A stretch of DNA of 64,000 nucleotides from Methylobacillus gramineus (GTDB lineage: Bacteria > Pseudomonadota > Gammaproteobacteria > Burkholderiales > Methylophilaceae), in contig NZ_JAJAVE010000003.1 in assembly GCF_020532675.1 (NCBI RefSeq), positions 558,001-622,000 on the forward strand, read 5' to 3'. Shown piece after piece: positions 43,154 through 51,931 of this stretch. Both the position numbers and the translations under genes were made by a program. Position 1 is the stretch's first letter. Every line of letters starts with the position of its first letter. The notes below the pieces were generated by a model. That model was not told the DNA's origin, ran no database searches, and saw only the letters and a list, made by a program, of their open reading frames with translations.

Positions 43154-43747
43154 TTAATTCACTCCTAACAAAAGACAATCGATAGCATCGCAAATGCAAT
43201 GCAGGGTAAGAATATACACTTCTTGAATCCTGGCGGGGTTTTCGTGAGGTACACCGATATGGATATCGTCTTCGCCCAGAAGTTCCACCAGGCCGCCACC
43301 ATCCCCGCCACTGAAGGCGATGACCGAGAGCCCCGATTCCTTGGCGGCAGTAATGGCATGCAAAATGTTTTTTGAATTGCCGCTGGTGCTCAGTGCCAGC
43401 AATACATCACCGTGATGGCCCAGGGCTGATATCTGGCGGGAGAAGACCTGCTCAAAGTGGTTGTCATTGGCGATGGATGTCAGGGTGGCAATGTCCGCGG
43501 GCAATGCAATCGCGGCGAGTCCAGGCCTTTCCATTTCATAGCGGTTGAGCATGCGAGAGGCAAAGTACTGGGCGCTGGAAGCCGAGCCGCCATTGCCGCA
43601 AGCCAGGACTTTTTTTTCATTCAGCAAGGCTTGCACGATGATTTCTGCCGCATTGGCGATGGGAGTTGCCAGCAGTTCTGCCAATTCAAGTTTGAGGCGG
43701 CCACTCTCCTCAAAGTGATTGGCAATACGGGCGCTAAGGTCTGTCAT
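43154..43747 (-). CDS. diaA: SIS-domain protein, DiaA/GmhA family
   Basis: The protein has 197 residues with a sugar-isomerase (SIS) fold: VLACGNGGSASSAQYFASRM, GDVLLALSTSGNSKNILHAI and VIAFSGGDGGGLVELL. The position between yraN and dolP matches E. coli diaA, which promotes DnaA assembly at the origin. The closely related GmhA makes heptose phosphate for lipopolysaccharide. The context favours DiaA, but sequence alone does not exclude phosphoheptose isomerase. A 68-base gap separates it from yraN. Confidence 0.85.
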   Translation of the reverse strand: MTDLSARIANHFEESGRLKLELAELLATPIANAAEIIVQALLNEKKVLACGNGGSASSAQYFASRMLNRYEMERPGLAAIALPADIATLTSIANDNHFEQVFSRQISALGHHGDVLLALSTSGNSKNILHAITAAKESGLSVIAFSGGDGGGLVELLGEDDIHIGVPHENPARIQEVYILTLHCICDAIDCLLLGVN

Positions 43748-43815
43748 GATGAATGTTTCTTAATGGAAGATAGGGTTAGCGAGGGGCGGGAAGTTCGGTG
43801 ATGTGCATGTATTGC

Positions 43816-44157
43816 TCACGCACTAAAAGCATCTTGTATCCACTGGATGCTGCTGGTGTGCAAAGTATCCATCAAGATCGCATCAAACCTGCAAGCTGCT
43901 TCACCATGTTGCTGTAGATAATGCTCGGCGGTGCGTAGTAGCCTGGATTGCTTGCTGTGCGTAATGCTGGCAGCGGCACCACCAAATTGAGCGTGGCTGC
44001 GCAAACGTACTTCTACAAAAACCAGCGTTTTCTGGTCACGCATGATCAGGTCAATTTCACCGAAACGGCAATGATAGTTGCTGGTAATCAGGCGCAGGCC
44101 TTTTGCCTGCAGGTAATCCGCCGCGATTTTCTCGGCACTGTCACCGCGTTCTTTCAA
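43816..44157 (-). CDS. YraN/UPF0102 family nuclease-fold protein
   Basis: The protein has 113 residues. The restriction-endonuclease-like core is visible in GDSAEKIAADYLQAKGLRLITSNY, CRFGEIDLIMRDQKTLVFVEVRLRSH and the Gln/Lys-containing helix SKQSRLLRTAEHYL. The E-x-D...VEV pattern fits a PD-(D/E)xK site, although no activity is firmly established for most members. Its start overlaps the lpoA-like stop by four bases (ATGA). Confidence 0.92.
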   Translation of the reverse strand: MKERGDSAEKIAADYLQAKGLRLITSNYHCRFGEIDLIMRDQKTLVFVEVRLRSHAQFGGAAASITHSKQSRLLRTAEHYLQQHGEAACRFDAILMDTLHTSSIQWIQDAFSA

Positions 44158-45800
44158 GGCGTGTTTTCCACCACTACGCCCTGGTTGCTGAAGCGCGCGC
44201 TGGTCAGCTCGCGGCTGATTTCACCGGTGTTGCTGATGTTGATCTTGCCCGTCAGGCCCTGGAAGCCAAATGGCTGCCCAGGGTGTTGTGCCAGCCGGTC
44301 CAGGATTTTGTATGCATCCACGCCCAGGGCAAACCAGCGCTGCATTTCTCCAGGAGGCAAGTCAGCCGCGGCGGCCTTGTAGGCAGAAAATTCCGCTGCA
44401 TCTGGTTTGAGTAACCAGGGCATGTCGATAAAGCGCACAGCAGATAGCACATCGTCGCTGCTATCCTGAGGAATGCCCGCGTACAAGTGCGAGACGCCGA
44501 AAGTGGGGGTGGCATTGTCCAGGTAAGGCCGCAATATGCGAGCTTCTTCTGCATTGGCTGCGATAAAAATCATGTCAGCCGGGTTGGCATTGATCTGTGT
44601 TTGCAGTTCCGTTGGGCTGCTGCTCTCTGCTGCGGCAAGTTGTAACGTAATCTGCCCACCCGCAGCCGTCCACTCTTCCGTAAATGCCTGCGCCATTCGA
44701 GTGGCGATGCCATTACCGCCGGCGACAACAGTGGCGGTTTGCATGCCCAGGCGCTGCGCTATGCGGACAATCTGTGCGACTTCGGCTTCAAGTGGGAGGC
44801 CGTAGATATGCAGTGAGGCTGGGTGTGGGCTGTTATCCGCAGGCAGGTTCAGGGCCAGGGTGGGTAGGGGTAATGCGGCTTGCTGGCTTAAGGTCGTGAC
44901 CTCATCGCGTGTCAATGGGCCCAATGCGATCTTGACGCCATCGCTAACAGCTTGCTGGTAAATGCTGACAATGGCGTCTTTATCACCTGTAGTGGCATAT
45001 AGTTTGAGTTCTCTGTGATCACCCGCTTGCTGTTGGGCGGCGGCAAAGCCTTGTTCGATGGCATCTGCAGCCGGGTAGTACATCTCAATGGCAAACGGTA
45101 GTATCAGACCAATCTTGTCTGCGCTGTTAGGTACTAATGGTGCTGCGGCGGTGGCGGCTTGTGGCGCAGGGCGGTCTGCCAGTAATTGTTCGCTAAAGCC
45201 GAATGAGGCTGGGTGCCCAGGGTAGAATTGCTTCCAGTTATTGATCGCCGCAGGGTCCTGTTCTTTTGCTGCCAGGGCCAGGTCTATCCAGCCCTGTATA
45301 TCCGTATTCATGCTTTCGCCGCGCATTTCCACCAGGTCGCTGCTGGCGATCTGGCTCAGGCTGTGCCAGATATGCTCGTGGTTTTGCTGTATGGCGGGGG
45401 GCGTGCTCAAGAAGCGTTCTGCGGCGGTTCTGTGTTCCAGCGCGCGCAGCGTGTCGGGTTGGTTGTCATAGGCGAGGGCGAGGCTTGCGTGTAAACTTGC
45501 GGCTGCGTCATCACTCAGTGTTGCGTTGGCTTTGAGCGGTAAAAGCAGCTGGAATGTGGTGTCAAAATCTTTTTCCGCTGCCGCGATATTGCCAGCGAGT
45601 AATTTGGCATAGAGGGATTGGCGGGGAATCGCATTGAGTGCCATCTTGGCACATTCAATATTGGTTTTCTGCAGGCAGGTGATGCCATCATGAAAACGGG
45701 ATTCGACAGAGGGTTCATTCTGGGCGGCAGGCGCGGCTAAGGCCGTCCCTGAGCACAGAATCCATTGCAGACAAAGAAGGGCAAATAGGCGTTGAATCAT
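44154..45800 (-). CDS. LpoA-like penicillin-binding-protein activator (LppC/YraM family)
   Basis: The protein has 548 residues. The N-terminal helical repeat part (about 30-215) resembles the TPR-like half of LpoA. The C-terminal half (about 225-548) is a periplasmic-binding-protein fold with KIGLILPFAIEMYYPAADAIEQGF and IALGPLTRDEVTTLSQQAALPLPTLALN. In E. coli the lipoprotein LpoA stimulates PBP1A from the outer membrane. Here the signal (MIQRLFALLCLQWILCSGTALAA) has Cys but no proper lipobox, so a soluble periplasmic form is likely. Its start codon overlaps the start of divergent rsmI. Confidence 0.88.
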   Translation of the reverse strand: MIQRLFALLCLQWILCSGTALAAPAAQNEPSVESRFHDGITCLQKTNIECAKMALNAIPRQSLYAKLLAGNIAAAEKDFDTTFQLLLPLKANATLSDDAAASLHASLALAYDNQPDTLRALEHRTAAERFLSTPPAIQQNHEHIWHSLSQIASSDLVEMRGESMNTDIQGWIDLALAAKEQDPAAINNWKQFYPGHPASFGFSEQLLADRPAPQAATAAAPLVPNSADKIGLILPFAIEMYYPAADAIEQGFAAAQQQAGDHRELKLYATTGDKDAIVSIYQQAVSDGVKIALGPLTRDEVTTLSQQAALPLPTLALNLPADNSPHPASLHIYGLPLEAEVAQIVRIAQRLGMQTATVVAGGNGIATRMAQAFTEEWTAAGGQITLQLAAAESSSPTELQTQINANPADMIFIAANAEEARILRPYLDNATPTFGVSHLYAGIPQDSSDDVLSAVRFIDMPWLLKPDAAEFSAYKAAAADLPPGEMQRWFALGVDAYKILDRLAQHPGQPFGFQGLTGKINISNTGEISRELTSARFSNQGVVVENTP

Positions 45801-46637
45801 AGTGGGACATTATATGTGGTAGCCACGCCAATTGGAAACCTGCAGGATATTACCTTGCGGGCGCTGGAGGTGTTGAAGGCTGTTGATGTGATTGCGGCAG
45901 AGGACACGCGGCATACTTCCGGCTTGTTGGCGCATTTTGCCATCCAGAAAAAACTGGTGGCGGTACACGATCATAATGAGCGCAAGGCGGCAGAGTTGCT
46001 GGTGCAGCGTCTGCAGGCCGGAGAGTCCATCGCTTTGGTGACGGATGCAGGCACGCCAGGGATTAGTGATCCGGGTGCGGTCGTGGTTCAGGTTGTGCGG
46101 GAGGCTGGGTTAAAGGTGGTGCCTATTCCAGGACCGAGTGCTGTAATCGCTGCGCTATCTGCGTCCGGTATTATTGCAGCTGGCTTTACTTTTTATGGTT
46201 TTTTGCCCGCCAGTGGCGCGCAGCGACGCAATTCCCTGCAGGGATTGAGTGGTTTACAGTCAACCTTGGTCTTCTATGAGGCACCACACCGGGTGCTGGA
46301 CAGTGTCGCGGATATGGCCCAAGTACTGGGTGCGGAGCGGCGCTTGACGATTGCCCGGGAGCTGACCAAGACCTTCGAAACGTTCCATTCTTGCGAGCTA
46401 GGTGCAGCCAGCGCCTGGCTGGAGAGTGACAGCAATCAGCAGCGAGGGGAGTTTGTCTTGTTGGTGGAGGCTGCTCCGCCACAAGACGAGAAACCGGTCA
46501 GCGATGAGGCGGAGCGTATTTTAAAATTACTGCTGGCTGAGCTTCCGTTGAAGCAGGCGGTGAAGTTGGCGACCGATATTACCGGCACCAAGAAAAATGC
46601 ACTCTATGAGTTTGCCTTGCAACTCAAGCAAGAGTGA
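45792..46637 (+). CDS. rsmI: 16S rRNA (cytidine(1402)-2'-O)-methyltransferase RsmI
   Basis: The protein has 281 residues from a TTG at 45792. The first strand GTLYVVATPIGNLQDITLRAL needs this start, and the next in-frame start (GTG 45810) would remove it. The SAM-binding tetrapyrrole-methylase-like fold has AEDTRHTSGLL, VTDAGTPGISDPG and PIPGPSAVIAALSASG, and the C-terminus has the small helical domain with LPLKQAVKLATDITGTKKNALYEFAL. It modifies C1402 in the ribosomal decoding centre. It overlaps the divergent lpoA-like gene by nine bases. Confidence 0.95.
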   Translation: MNHSGTLYVVATPIGNLQDITLRALEVLKAVDVIAAEDTRHTSGLLAHFAIQKKLVAVHDHNERKAAELLVQRLQAGESIALVTDAGTPGISDPGAVVVQVVREAGLKVVPIPGPSAVIAALSASGIIAAGFTFYGFLPASGAQRRNSLQGLSGLQSTLVFYEAPHRVLDSVADMAQVLGAERRLTIARELTKTFETFHSCELGAASAWLESDSNQQRGEFVLLVEAAPPQDEKPVSDEAERILKLLLAELPLKQAVKLATDITGTKKNALYEFALQLKQE

Positions 46638-46694
46638 GCATTTTCTGAACTCTTGCCTTGCCATATATATGTAACAAGTAAAACCGAGAATTAA

Positions 46695-47732
46695 ATGACT
46701 GACAAAATTACCATTACCCGCCCCGATGATTGGCATTTACATTTACGCGATGGTGAAGCGCTGCGTGCGGTGTTGCCGGATACAGCACTGCGGTTTGGTC
46801 GTGCCATCGTCATGCCCAACCTGCGTCCACCGATTACCAGTGTGGGCCTGGCCCAATCTTATCGGGAGCGCATTGTGCAGGCATTGCCTGCGGGGGCTAA
46901 CTTTACCCCGCTGATGACGCTTTACCTGACCGACAATACGACGGCCGAAGATATTGTTGAAGCCAAAGCGAGTGGTCTCGTGCATGGTGTCAAGCTCTAT
47001 CCGGCAGGGGCGACCACTAATTCAGACTCTGGTGTGACCAATCTCGGGCATTGCGTGAAGGCGCTTGAAGCAATGGAAAAGCATGGCTTACCACTGTTGG
47101 TGCATGCAGAAGTGACGGATGCCCATGTTGATGTGTTTGATCGGGAGAAGGTGTTTATAGAGCGCAATATGGCGCCTTTGCTTGCGCGCTTTCAGGGGTT
47201 ACGCGTGGTGTTTGAGCACATTACCACACGCGATGCAGCGCAGTTTGTGGCAGACGCGACCGATCGTGTAGCGGCGACGATTACTGCCCATCATCTGTTG
47301 ATGAACCGTAATGCCATGTTTAATGGTGGTATCCGGCCCCATCATTACTGTTTGCCCGTACTCAAGCGTGAGGAGCACAGGCTGGCCCTGATTGAAGCGG
47401 CTATTTCCGGTAGTAGCAAGTTTTTCCTAGGCACTGATAGTGCGCCGCATGCGCGATCAGCCAAGGAAGCCAGTTGTGGCTGTGCGGGGATGTATACCGC
47501 GCATGCTGGCATAGAATTGTATGCTGAAGCCTTTGATCAGGCCAATGCGCTGGACAAGCTGGAAGGATTTGCCAGCTTTCACGGTCCGGACTTTTACCAT
47601 TTACCGCGTAATGCTGAAAAAATCACCTTGGTAAAGCAAGCCTGGGAAGTGCCCGATAGCTTGCCATTTGTCGATGATGTGCTGGTGCCATTGCGTGCTG
47701 GGCAATCGATAGCCTGGAAGTTGGCGGATTAA
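46695..47732 (+). CDS. pyrC: Dihydroorotase
   Basis: The protein has 345 residues and is a class II enzyme of pyrimidine synthesis. Metal ligands are visible in DWHLHLRDG (HxH), the carbamylated Lys in [30 protein letters not shown] and the catalytic Asp in FLGTDSAPH. It follows rsmI with a 57-base gap and precedes the RNase P RNA gene. Confidence 0.97.
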   Translation: MTDKITITRPDDWHLHLRDGEALRAVLPDTALRFGRAIVMPNLRPPITSVGLAQSYRERIVQALPAGANFTPLMTLYLTDNTTAEDIVEAKASGLVHGVKLYPAGATTNSDSGVTNLGHCVKALEAMEKHGLPLLVHAEVTDAHVDVFDREKVFIERNMAPLLARFQGLRVVFEHITTRDAAQFVADATDRVAATITAHHLLMNRNAMFNGGIRPHHYCLPVLKREEHRLALIEAAISGSSKFFLGTDSAPHARSAKEASCGCAGMYTAHAGIELYAEAFDQANALDKLEGFASFHGPDFYHLPRNAEKITLVKQAWEVPDSLPFVDDVLVPLRAGQSIAWKLAD

Positions 47733-47823
47733 GTTTGCCGAAGTTGTGGGCGTTGAGTCAATGTCTTGCTGGGTGGATGATTTGTCAGTCTGTGCTTGAG
47801 TGGCCTTATGCTAAAATGGACGT

Positions 47824-48128
47824 GAAGCTGGCCAGGCAGCCGCCGCTCACTTGTTGAGGGGAGGAAAGTCCGGGCTCCAGAGAGCAGGATGACGGCTAAC
47901 GGCCGTACGCCGTGAGGCGAGGAATAGGGCCACAGAGACGAGTAAACCGCAAGGTGGATGTGAAACGCGGTAACCTCCATCCGGAGCAAGGCCAAATAGG
48001 GTAGCGATAGCGTGGCTCGCGCTGCTACCGGGTAGGTTGCTTGAGCCCATGAGCAATTATGGGCCTAGATGAATGGCTGCCACTTGCAGCAATGCAGGAA
48101 CAAAACCCGGCTTATCGGCCAGCTTCTT
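47824..48128 (+). ncRNA. rnpB: RNase P RNA (class A)
   Basis: The RNA begins GAAGCTGGCC and ends GGCCAGCTTC, which pair as helix P1. Conserved blocks are present: GAGGAAAGTCCGGGCTCC near the 5' side, AGGAATAGGGCCACAGAGACGA, GTGAAACGCGGTAACCTCC, CCGGAGCAAGGCCAAATAGG, GGGTAGGTTGCTTGAG, CCTAGATGAATGGCTG and ACAAAACCCGGCTTATCGGCC (each broken here to short parts of longer conserved regions). It is the catalytic RNA that trims tRNA 5' leaders. Helix P3 (47846-47858) and helix P12 (ACC-GCAA-GGT at 47946-47955) are very short for the class. The total of about 305 bases is short compared with E. coli. Confidence 0.97.
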
Positions 48129-48336
48129 TTATATTATTTTTGACTTCCTCAAGTGGGTGTTCTCCCACTTTGACCTCCTGATTTCCATTTCCCTACCAAG
48201 ATTCAACCACCTCTTAATTCTTTCTCATAAACCACTTTCATATAGTTGGCTATCTCCTTATTTATTAAGGATAAAAATTTTCTAGCAAAAACCATCTAAG
48301 TCATTGTCCTGTAAAGGAAAAATCACCAAAAAGCGC

Positions 48337-48365
48337 TTGCACTGCCAATTTTTTTTATCTATAGT
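48337..48365 (+). promoter_or_regulatory. Sigma-70-type promoter of mraZ (Pmra)
   Basis: TTGCAC at 48337-48342 and TATAGT at 48360-48365 are separated by 17 bases, the ideal spacing. The first MraZ box begins inside the -10 element, as expected for an autorepressed promoter. Confidence 0.75.
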
Positions 48366-48399
48366 GGGCGGTAGTGGAGAAAAGTGGAGTTTTGTGGGT
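48364..48399 (+). promoter_or_regulatory. MraZ operator: four GTGG(G/A) boxes at 10-bp period
   Basis: GTGGG, GTGGA, GTGGA and GTGGG start at 48364, 48374, 48384 and 48394, exactly one helical turn apart. E. coli MraZ binds TGGGN repeats of the same period before mraZ. The tandem set here overlaps and follows the -10 element, so MraZ should repress the whole cluster. Confidence 0.85.
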
Positions 48400-48514
48400 A
48401 ATCGCCAGCTTTAGTTGATTGCTCATCTCCGAAGGTTGGCGATCCCTTATCTCCCTTTTTCGTTGTTACTGGGCTGCGTGCGAAGCAGTCCCAGAGTCCA
48501 GGTAAAGGGGCCTC

Positions 48515-48961
48515 ATGTTTCGCGGTGCGACATCTTTGAATATGGATGCCAAAGGTAGGCTGGCTGTGCCAGCCAAGCACCGTGACGCCCTGCACGCGCA
48601 AAGCGAAGGCAATCTCGTCCTTACCGCTCACCCCCATCGTTGCTTGCTGCTTTATCCGCAGCCTGCGTGGGAGCCTATCCAGTCGAAAATGATGGCCCTT
48701 TCCAGTTTTGATCGTCAGTCCAGTGCTTTGCAGCGCCTGTTGGTGGGTTTTGCCGAGGATATCGAGCTGGATAGCGCAGGCCGTCTGTTGGTGTCTCCTG
48801 TGTTGCGTGAGTTTGCAGGGCTTGAAAAGCAGGTGATGTTGGTAGGGCAGGGCAGCCATTTCGAGTTATGGAATATGGATGCCTGGCGTGCTCAGTTGCA
48901 GCAGGTGATGGCAGCTGAGGACATGATCCTGCCCGCCGAGCTAGAAGGTTTCTCGCTGTGA
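48515..48961 (+). CDS. mraZ: Transcriptional regulator MraZ
   Basis: The protein has 148 residues. Two SpoVT/AbrB-like halves are visible: [25 protein letters not shown] and [22 protein letters not shown], each with the DxxGR core used for ring assembly and DNA contact. MraZ forms a ring that binds tandem boxes and represses its own operon. It is the first gene of the cluster and its stop overlaps the rsmH start (GTGA). Confidence 0.97.
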   Translation: MFRGATSLNMDAKGRLAVPAKHRDALHAQSEGNLVLTAHPHRCLLLYPQPAWEPIQSKMMALSSFDRQSSALQRLLVGFAEDIELDSAGRLLVSPVLREFAGLEKQVMLVGQGSHFELWNMDAWRAQLQQVMAAEDMILPAELEGFSL

Positions 48962-49923
48962 GTGCGGGGTTGACCTCTGTGCCCGTTCCCCAGATTTTTC
49001 AGCATGTAACGGTTTTGTTGGATGAGGCAGTGGAGGCATTGGCAATCAAGCCTGAAGGTACTTATGTAGATGGTACTTTTGGTCGCGGTGGGCACAGTCG
49101 CAAAATCCTCCAGCAACTCGGCAAGGGTGGGCGCCTGATTGCAATGGATCGGGATCTTGCTGCCATTGGCGCTGCATCGGACATTGATGATGCACGCTTC
49201 ACAATTGTTCATAGTCATTTTGCCGCGATAGGTGAAGTGCTGGCGAACCTCAATATTAATCAGGTGGATGGTGTTCTGCTGGATCTGGGCATTTCATCGC
49301 CGCAGATCGATGAAGGCGGGCGCGGATTCAGCTTCAGGTTTGACGGTCCGCTGGATATGCGCATGGATCAAACGCGCGGCCAGACTGCCGCAGACTTCAT
49401 TGCAAATGCGACAGAGCAGCAACTTACGGGGGTGATAAAAGAATATGGTGAAGAACGGTTTGCTAAACAGATTGCAAGGACGATTGTTGCGCAGCGCGCA
49501 GGAGGGGTGGGCATCACCACTACCGGACAACTTGCCAAGATCGTGGCAGGGGCGGTCCCCAAAATCGAGCCTGGCCAAGATCCGGCGACGCGCACCTTTC
49601 AAGCTCTACGGATTTTCATCAATCAGGAGCTTGAGGAGTTGGCGTTAATTCTGCCTCAATGCCTGGCAGCATTGGCACCTCAAGGGCGCCTTGCTGTCAT
49701 CAGCTTTCATTCGCTGGAAGATCGCATCGTCAAGCGTTTCATCCGTGGTGAGCAGGACAGGGATGACCTGCCTGCCAATTTTCCTGTACGCGCCAAGGAT
49801 TTGCCGCAGCCGCGGATGGTGGCGGTCGGCAAGGCTGTCAAGCCAAGTGCAGGCGAAGTGAAGCGCAATCCCCGTTCGCGTAGCGCGGTGCTGCGCGTTG
49901 CGGAAAGAACGAGCGTGCTATAG
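48958..49923 (+). CDS. rsmH: 16S rRNA (cytosine(1402)-N4)-methyltransferase RsmH
   Basis: The protein has 321 residues from a GTG at 48958 that overlaps the mraZ stop. Family marks are [29 protein letters not shown] (SAM site), [22 protein letters not shown] and the C-terminal [17 protein letters not shown]. It methylates C1402 of 16S rRNA at N4, the same nucleotide that RsmI methylates at the ribose; both genes are in this window. Confidence 0.97.
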   Translation: MSAGLTSVPVPQIFQHVTVLLDEAVEALAIKPEGTYVDGTFGRGGHSRKILQQLGKGGRLIAMDRDLAAIGAASDIDDARFTIVHSHFAAIGEVLANLNINQVDGVLLDLGISSPQIDEGGRGFSFRFDGPLDMRMDQTRGQTAADFIANATEQQLTGVIKEYGEERFAKQIARTIVAQRAGGVGITTTGQLAKIVAGAVPKIEPGQDPATRTFQALRIFINQELEELALILPQCLAALAPQGRLAVISFHSLEDRIVKRFIRGEQDRDDLPANFPVRAKDLPQPRMVAVGKAVKPSAGEVKRNPRSRSAVLRVAERTSVL

Positions 49924-49925
49924 CC

Positions 49926-50186
49926 ATGACCAAGCTCAATCTCATCCTGTTCGTCGTGTTGATAGTGACTGCGCTAGGCGTGATCACGGCTCAACACAAG
50001 GCGCGCAAGCTCTATATAGAGTTGCAGCAACAGCAGGATGCATCCAAGCAGCATGAGATTGAGTGGGGGCAATTGCAGCTTGAGCAAAGCACATGGGCGA
50101 TGCACTCGCGCATTGAGCAGATTGCAGAGAAGCGCTTGAACATGCAGGTGCCCGAGGCCAATCGTATCCAGGTGGTGGCCCCGTGA
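49926..50186 (+). CDS. ftsL: Cell division protein FtsL
   Basis: The protein has 86 residues. There is one N-terminal membrane segment (LILFVVLIVTALGVITAQ), then a coiled-coil-like periplasmic helix rich in Gln/Glu (RKLYIELQQQQDASKQHEIEWGQLQLEQS), and the C-terminal EKRLNMQVPEANRIQVV that marks FtsL. It forms a complex with FtsB and FtsQ that activates septal wall synthesis by FtsW-FtsI. It lies two bases after rsmH and overlaps ftsI. Confidence 0.95.
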   Translation: MTKLNLILFVVLIVTALGVITAQHKARKLYIELQQQQDASKQHEIEWGQLQLEQSTWAMHSRIEQIAEKRLNMQVPEANRIQVVAP

Positions 50187-51931
50187 TGCGGTCTGCGAGC
50201 GTAGGTGCTACTTCCAAGTCCCGTGTTGTGGTCAAGATCCCGACTTGGCGGCGCCGCGTACTGTTGATTGCAGTATTGGCAGGTTTTGGCGTGTTGCTAG
50301 GGCGCAGTGTCTATCTGCAAAGCATGCATAAGGCCTTTTTGCAGCAAAAGGGAGATGCACGCTACAGTCGTTTGATTACCTTGCCTGCCCATAGAGGTAA
50401 GATCACCGATCGGTTTGGCGAGCCACTGGCGATCAGTACGCCGGTGGAATCTATCTGGGCCAGTCCGCCTGACGTGAAGTCTACGCCTGAACAGTTGGCA
50501 AAGCTGGGCACCCTGCTTAAAGTGAAACCTGAAGTGATCAGGAAGAAGCTGGTCAATAATCCACGTGAGTTTGTTTATATCAAGCGCCGCCTGCCGCCTG
50601 AGCTGGCAGCGCAGGTCATGCGTTTGCATATTCCCGGCGTATTCACTCAGCGTGAATATCGTCGGTATTACCCGGCAGGGGAAGTGACTGCCCACTTGGT
50701 AGGGTTTACCGGGATTGATGACAATGGCCAGGAAGGGTTTGAGCTGCATTCTCAGGCCTGGCTGTCAGGCAAGGCTGGTGGTCGCCGCGTGATCAAGGAT
50801 AGGCAGGGGCGTATTGTGGAGGACCTTGAGGCGGTCAAGGTGCCACAAGACGGGCGTGATCTGACGCTGTCGATTGATCGCAAGTTGCAGTATCTGGCTT
50901 ATCGTGAGCTCGCTGCTGCTGTGGATGAACACAAGGCCAAAGCCGGTTCGGTTGTGGTGCTGGATGCCAAAACGGGCGAGGTGTTGGCAATGGCCAACCT
51001 GCCTAGCTACAACCCGAATAACCCGGTCAATATGGCTGGGCGCTCTCGCAACCGTGCAGTGGTAGATGTATTTGAGCCTGGCTCTACATTGAAGCCATTT
51101 ACGGCGGCCGCTGCCCTAGATAGTGGTCGGTATAAACCTGAAACCCTGATTGAAACTTCACCGGGAGCCATGCGTATTGGCCCGGCGACTATCCGTGATG
51201 CCCATCCGCAAGGGTTGCTGACGGTAGCGCAAGTGATACAGAAGTCTTCCAATGTGGGCTCGGCCAAAATGGCTTTGAGCCTTGAGCCACATTATCTGTG
51301 GAGTATTTTTAACCAGGTGGGGTTTGGCAGTCCAACCCGTATTGGTTTTCCCGGTGAGGCCTCCGGCAAGTTGCGTAACTACAAAACCTGGCGTCCGATC
51401 GAGCAGGCGACCATGTCCTATGGTCATGGGATCAATATGACCTTGTTGCAGCTTGCACGTGCTTATACCGTGTTTACCAACGATGGTGCCTTGCTGCCAG
51501 TCTCGCTGTTGAAGCTCAAAGAACCGCCTGTCGGCCATCAAGTCTATACCGCTGCTACGGCTAATCATCTTAAAGACATGATGGAAACCGTGATCCAGGT
51601 TGGGGGTACGGCGCCACGTGCGCAAGTGCTGGGTTATCGCGTGGCGGGTAAAACCGGTACGGCGCACAAGCCAGGCGTAGGCGGCTATCAGGCCAATCAT
51701 TATGTATCGTCATTTGTCGGTCTGGCGCCAGCTTCCAATCCACGCTTGATTATCGCGGTCATGATTGATGATCCGAGTGCTGGCAAGTATTACGGTGGCA
51801 CGGTCGCCGCACCAGTATTCAGCAAGGTGATGGCAGGTGCACTACGCATGCTGGCCATTCCGCAAGATGCGCCCAACAACAATGTGGTGATCCCGGTAGA
51901 TGATATTCCTGAAATCAAGGAGGTGGTATGA
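50186..51931 (+). CDS. ftsI: Septal peptidoglycan transpeptidase FtsI (PBP3)
   Basis: The protein has 581 residues from the ATG at 50186 (TGATG with the ftsL stop); a GTG at 50183 is an alternative. One membrane anchor (VLLIAVLAGFGVLLGRSVYL) is followed by a pedestal domain beginning LPAHRGKITDRFGEPLA. The transpeptidase has the active serine in FEPGSTLKPF, the SSN motif in QKSSNVG and the KTGT motif in AGKTGTAHK. It crosslinks septal peptidoglycan together with FtsW. Confidence 0.97.
   Translation: MRSASVGATSKSRVVVKIPTWRRRVLLIAVLAGFGVLLGRSVYLQSMHKAFLQQKGDARYSRLITLPAHRGKITDRFGEPLAISTPVESIWASPPDVKSTPEQLAKLGTLLKVKPEVIRKKLVNNPREFVYIKRRLPPELAAQVMRLHIPGVFTQREYRRYYPAGEVTAHLVGFTGIDDNGQEGFELHSQAWLSGKAGGRRVIKDRQGRIVEDLEAVKVPQDGRDLTLSIDRKLQYLAYRELAAAVDEHKAKAGSVVVLDAKTGEVLAMANLPSYNPNNPVNMAGRSRNRAVVDVFEPGSTLKPFTAAAALDSGRYKPETLIETSPGAMRIGPATIRDAHPQGLLTVAQVIQKSSNVGSAKMALSLEPHYLWSIFNQVGFGSPTRIGFPGEASGKLRNYKTWRPIEQATMSYGHGINMTLLQLARAYTVFTNDGALLPVSLLKLKEPPVGHQVYTAATANHLKDMMETVIQVGGTAPRAQVLGYRVAGKTGTAHKPGVGGYQANHYVSSFVGLAPASNPRLIIAVMIDDPSAGKYYGGTVAAPVFSKVMAGALRMLAIPQDAPNNNVVIPVDDIPEIKEVV

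Larger units (their letters stand above)
48129..48514 (+). promoter_or_regulatory. Leader region of the dcw cluster
   Basis: This 386-base gap between rnpB and mraZ holds no convincing gene. Its first 200 bases are T- and C-rich and show nothing recognisable. The last 180 contain the promoter and the MraZ boxes listed separately, then AAAGGGG as ribosome site of mraZ. Confidence 0.7.
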
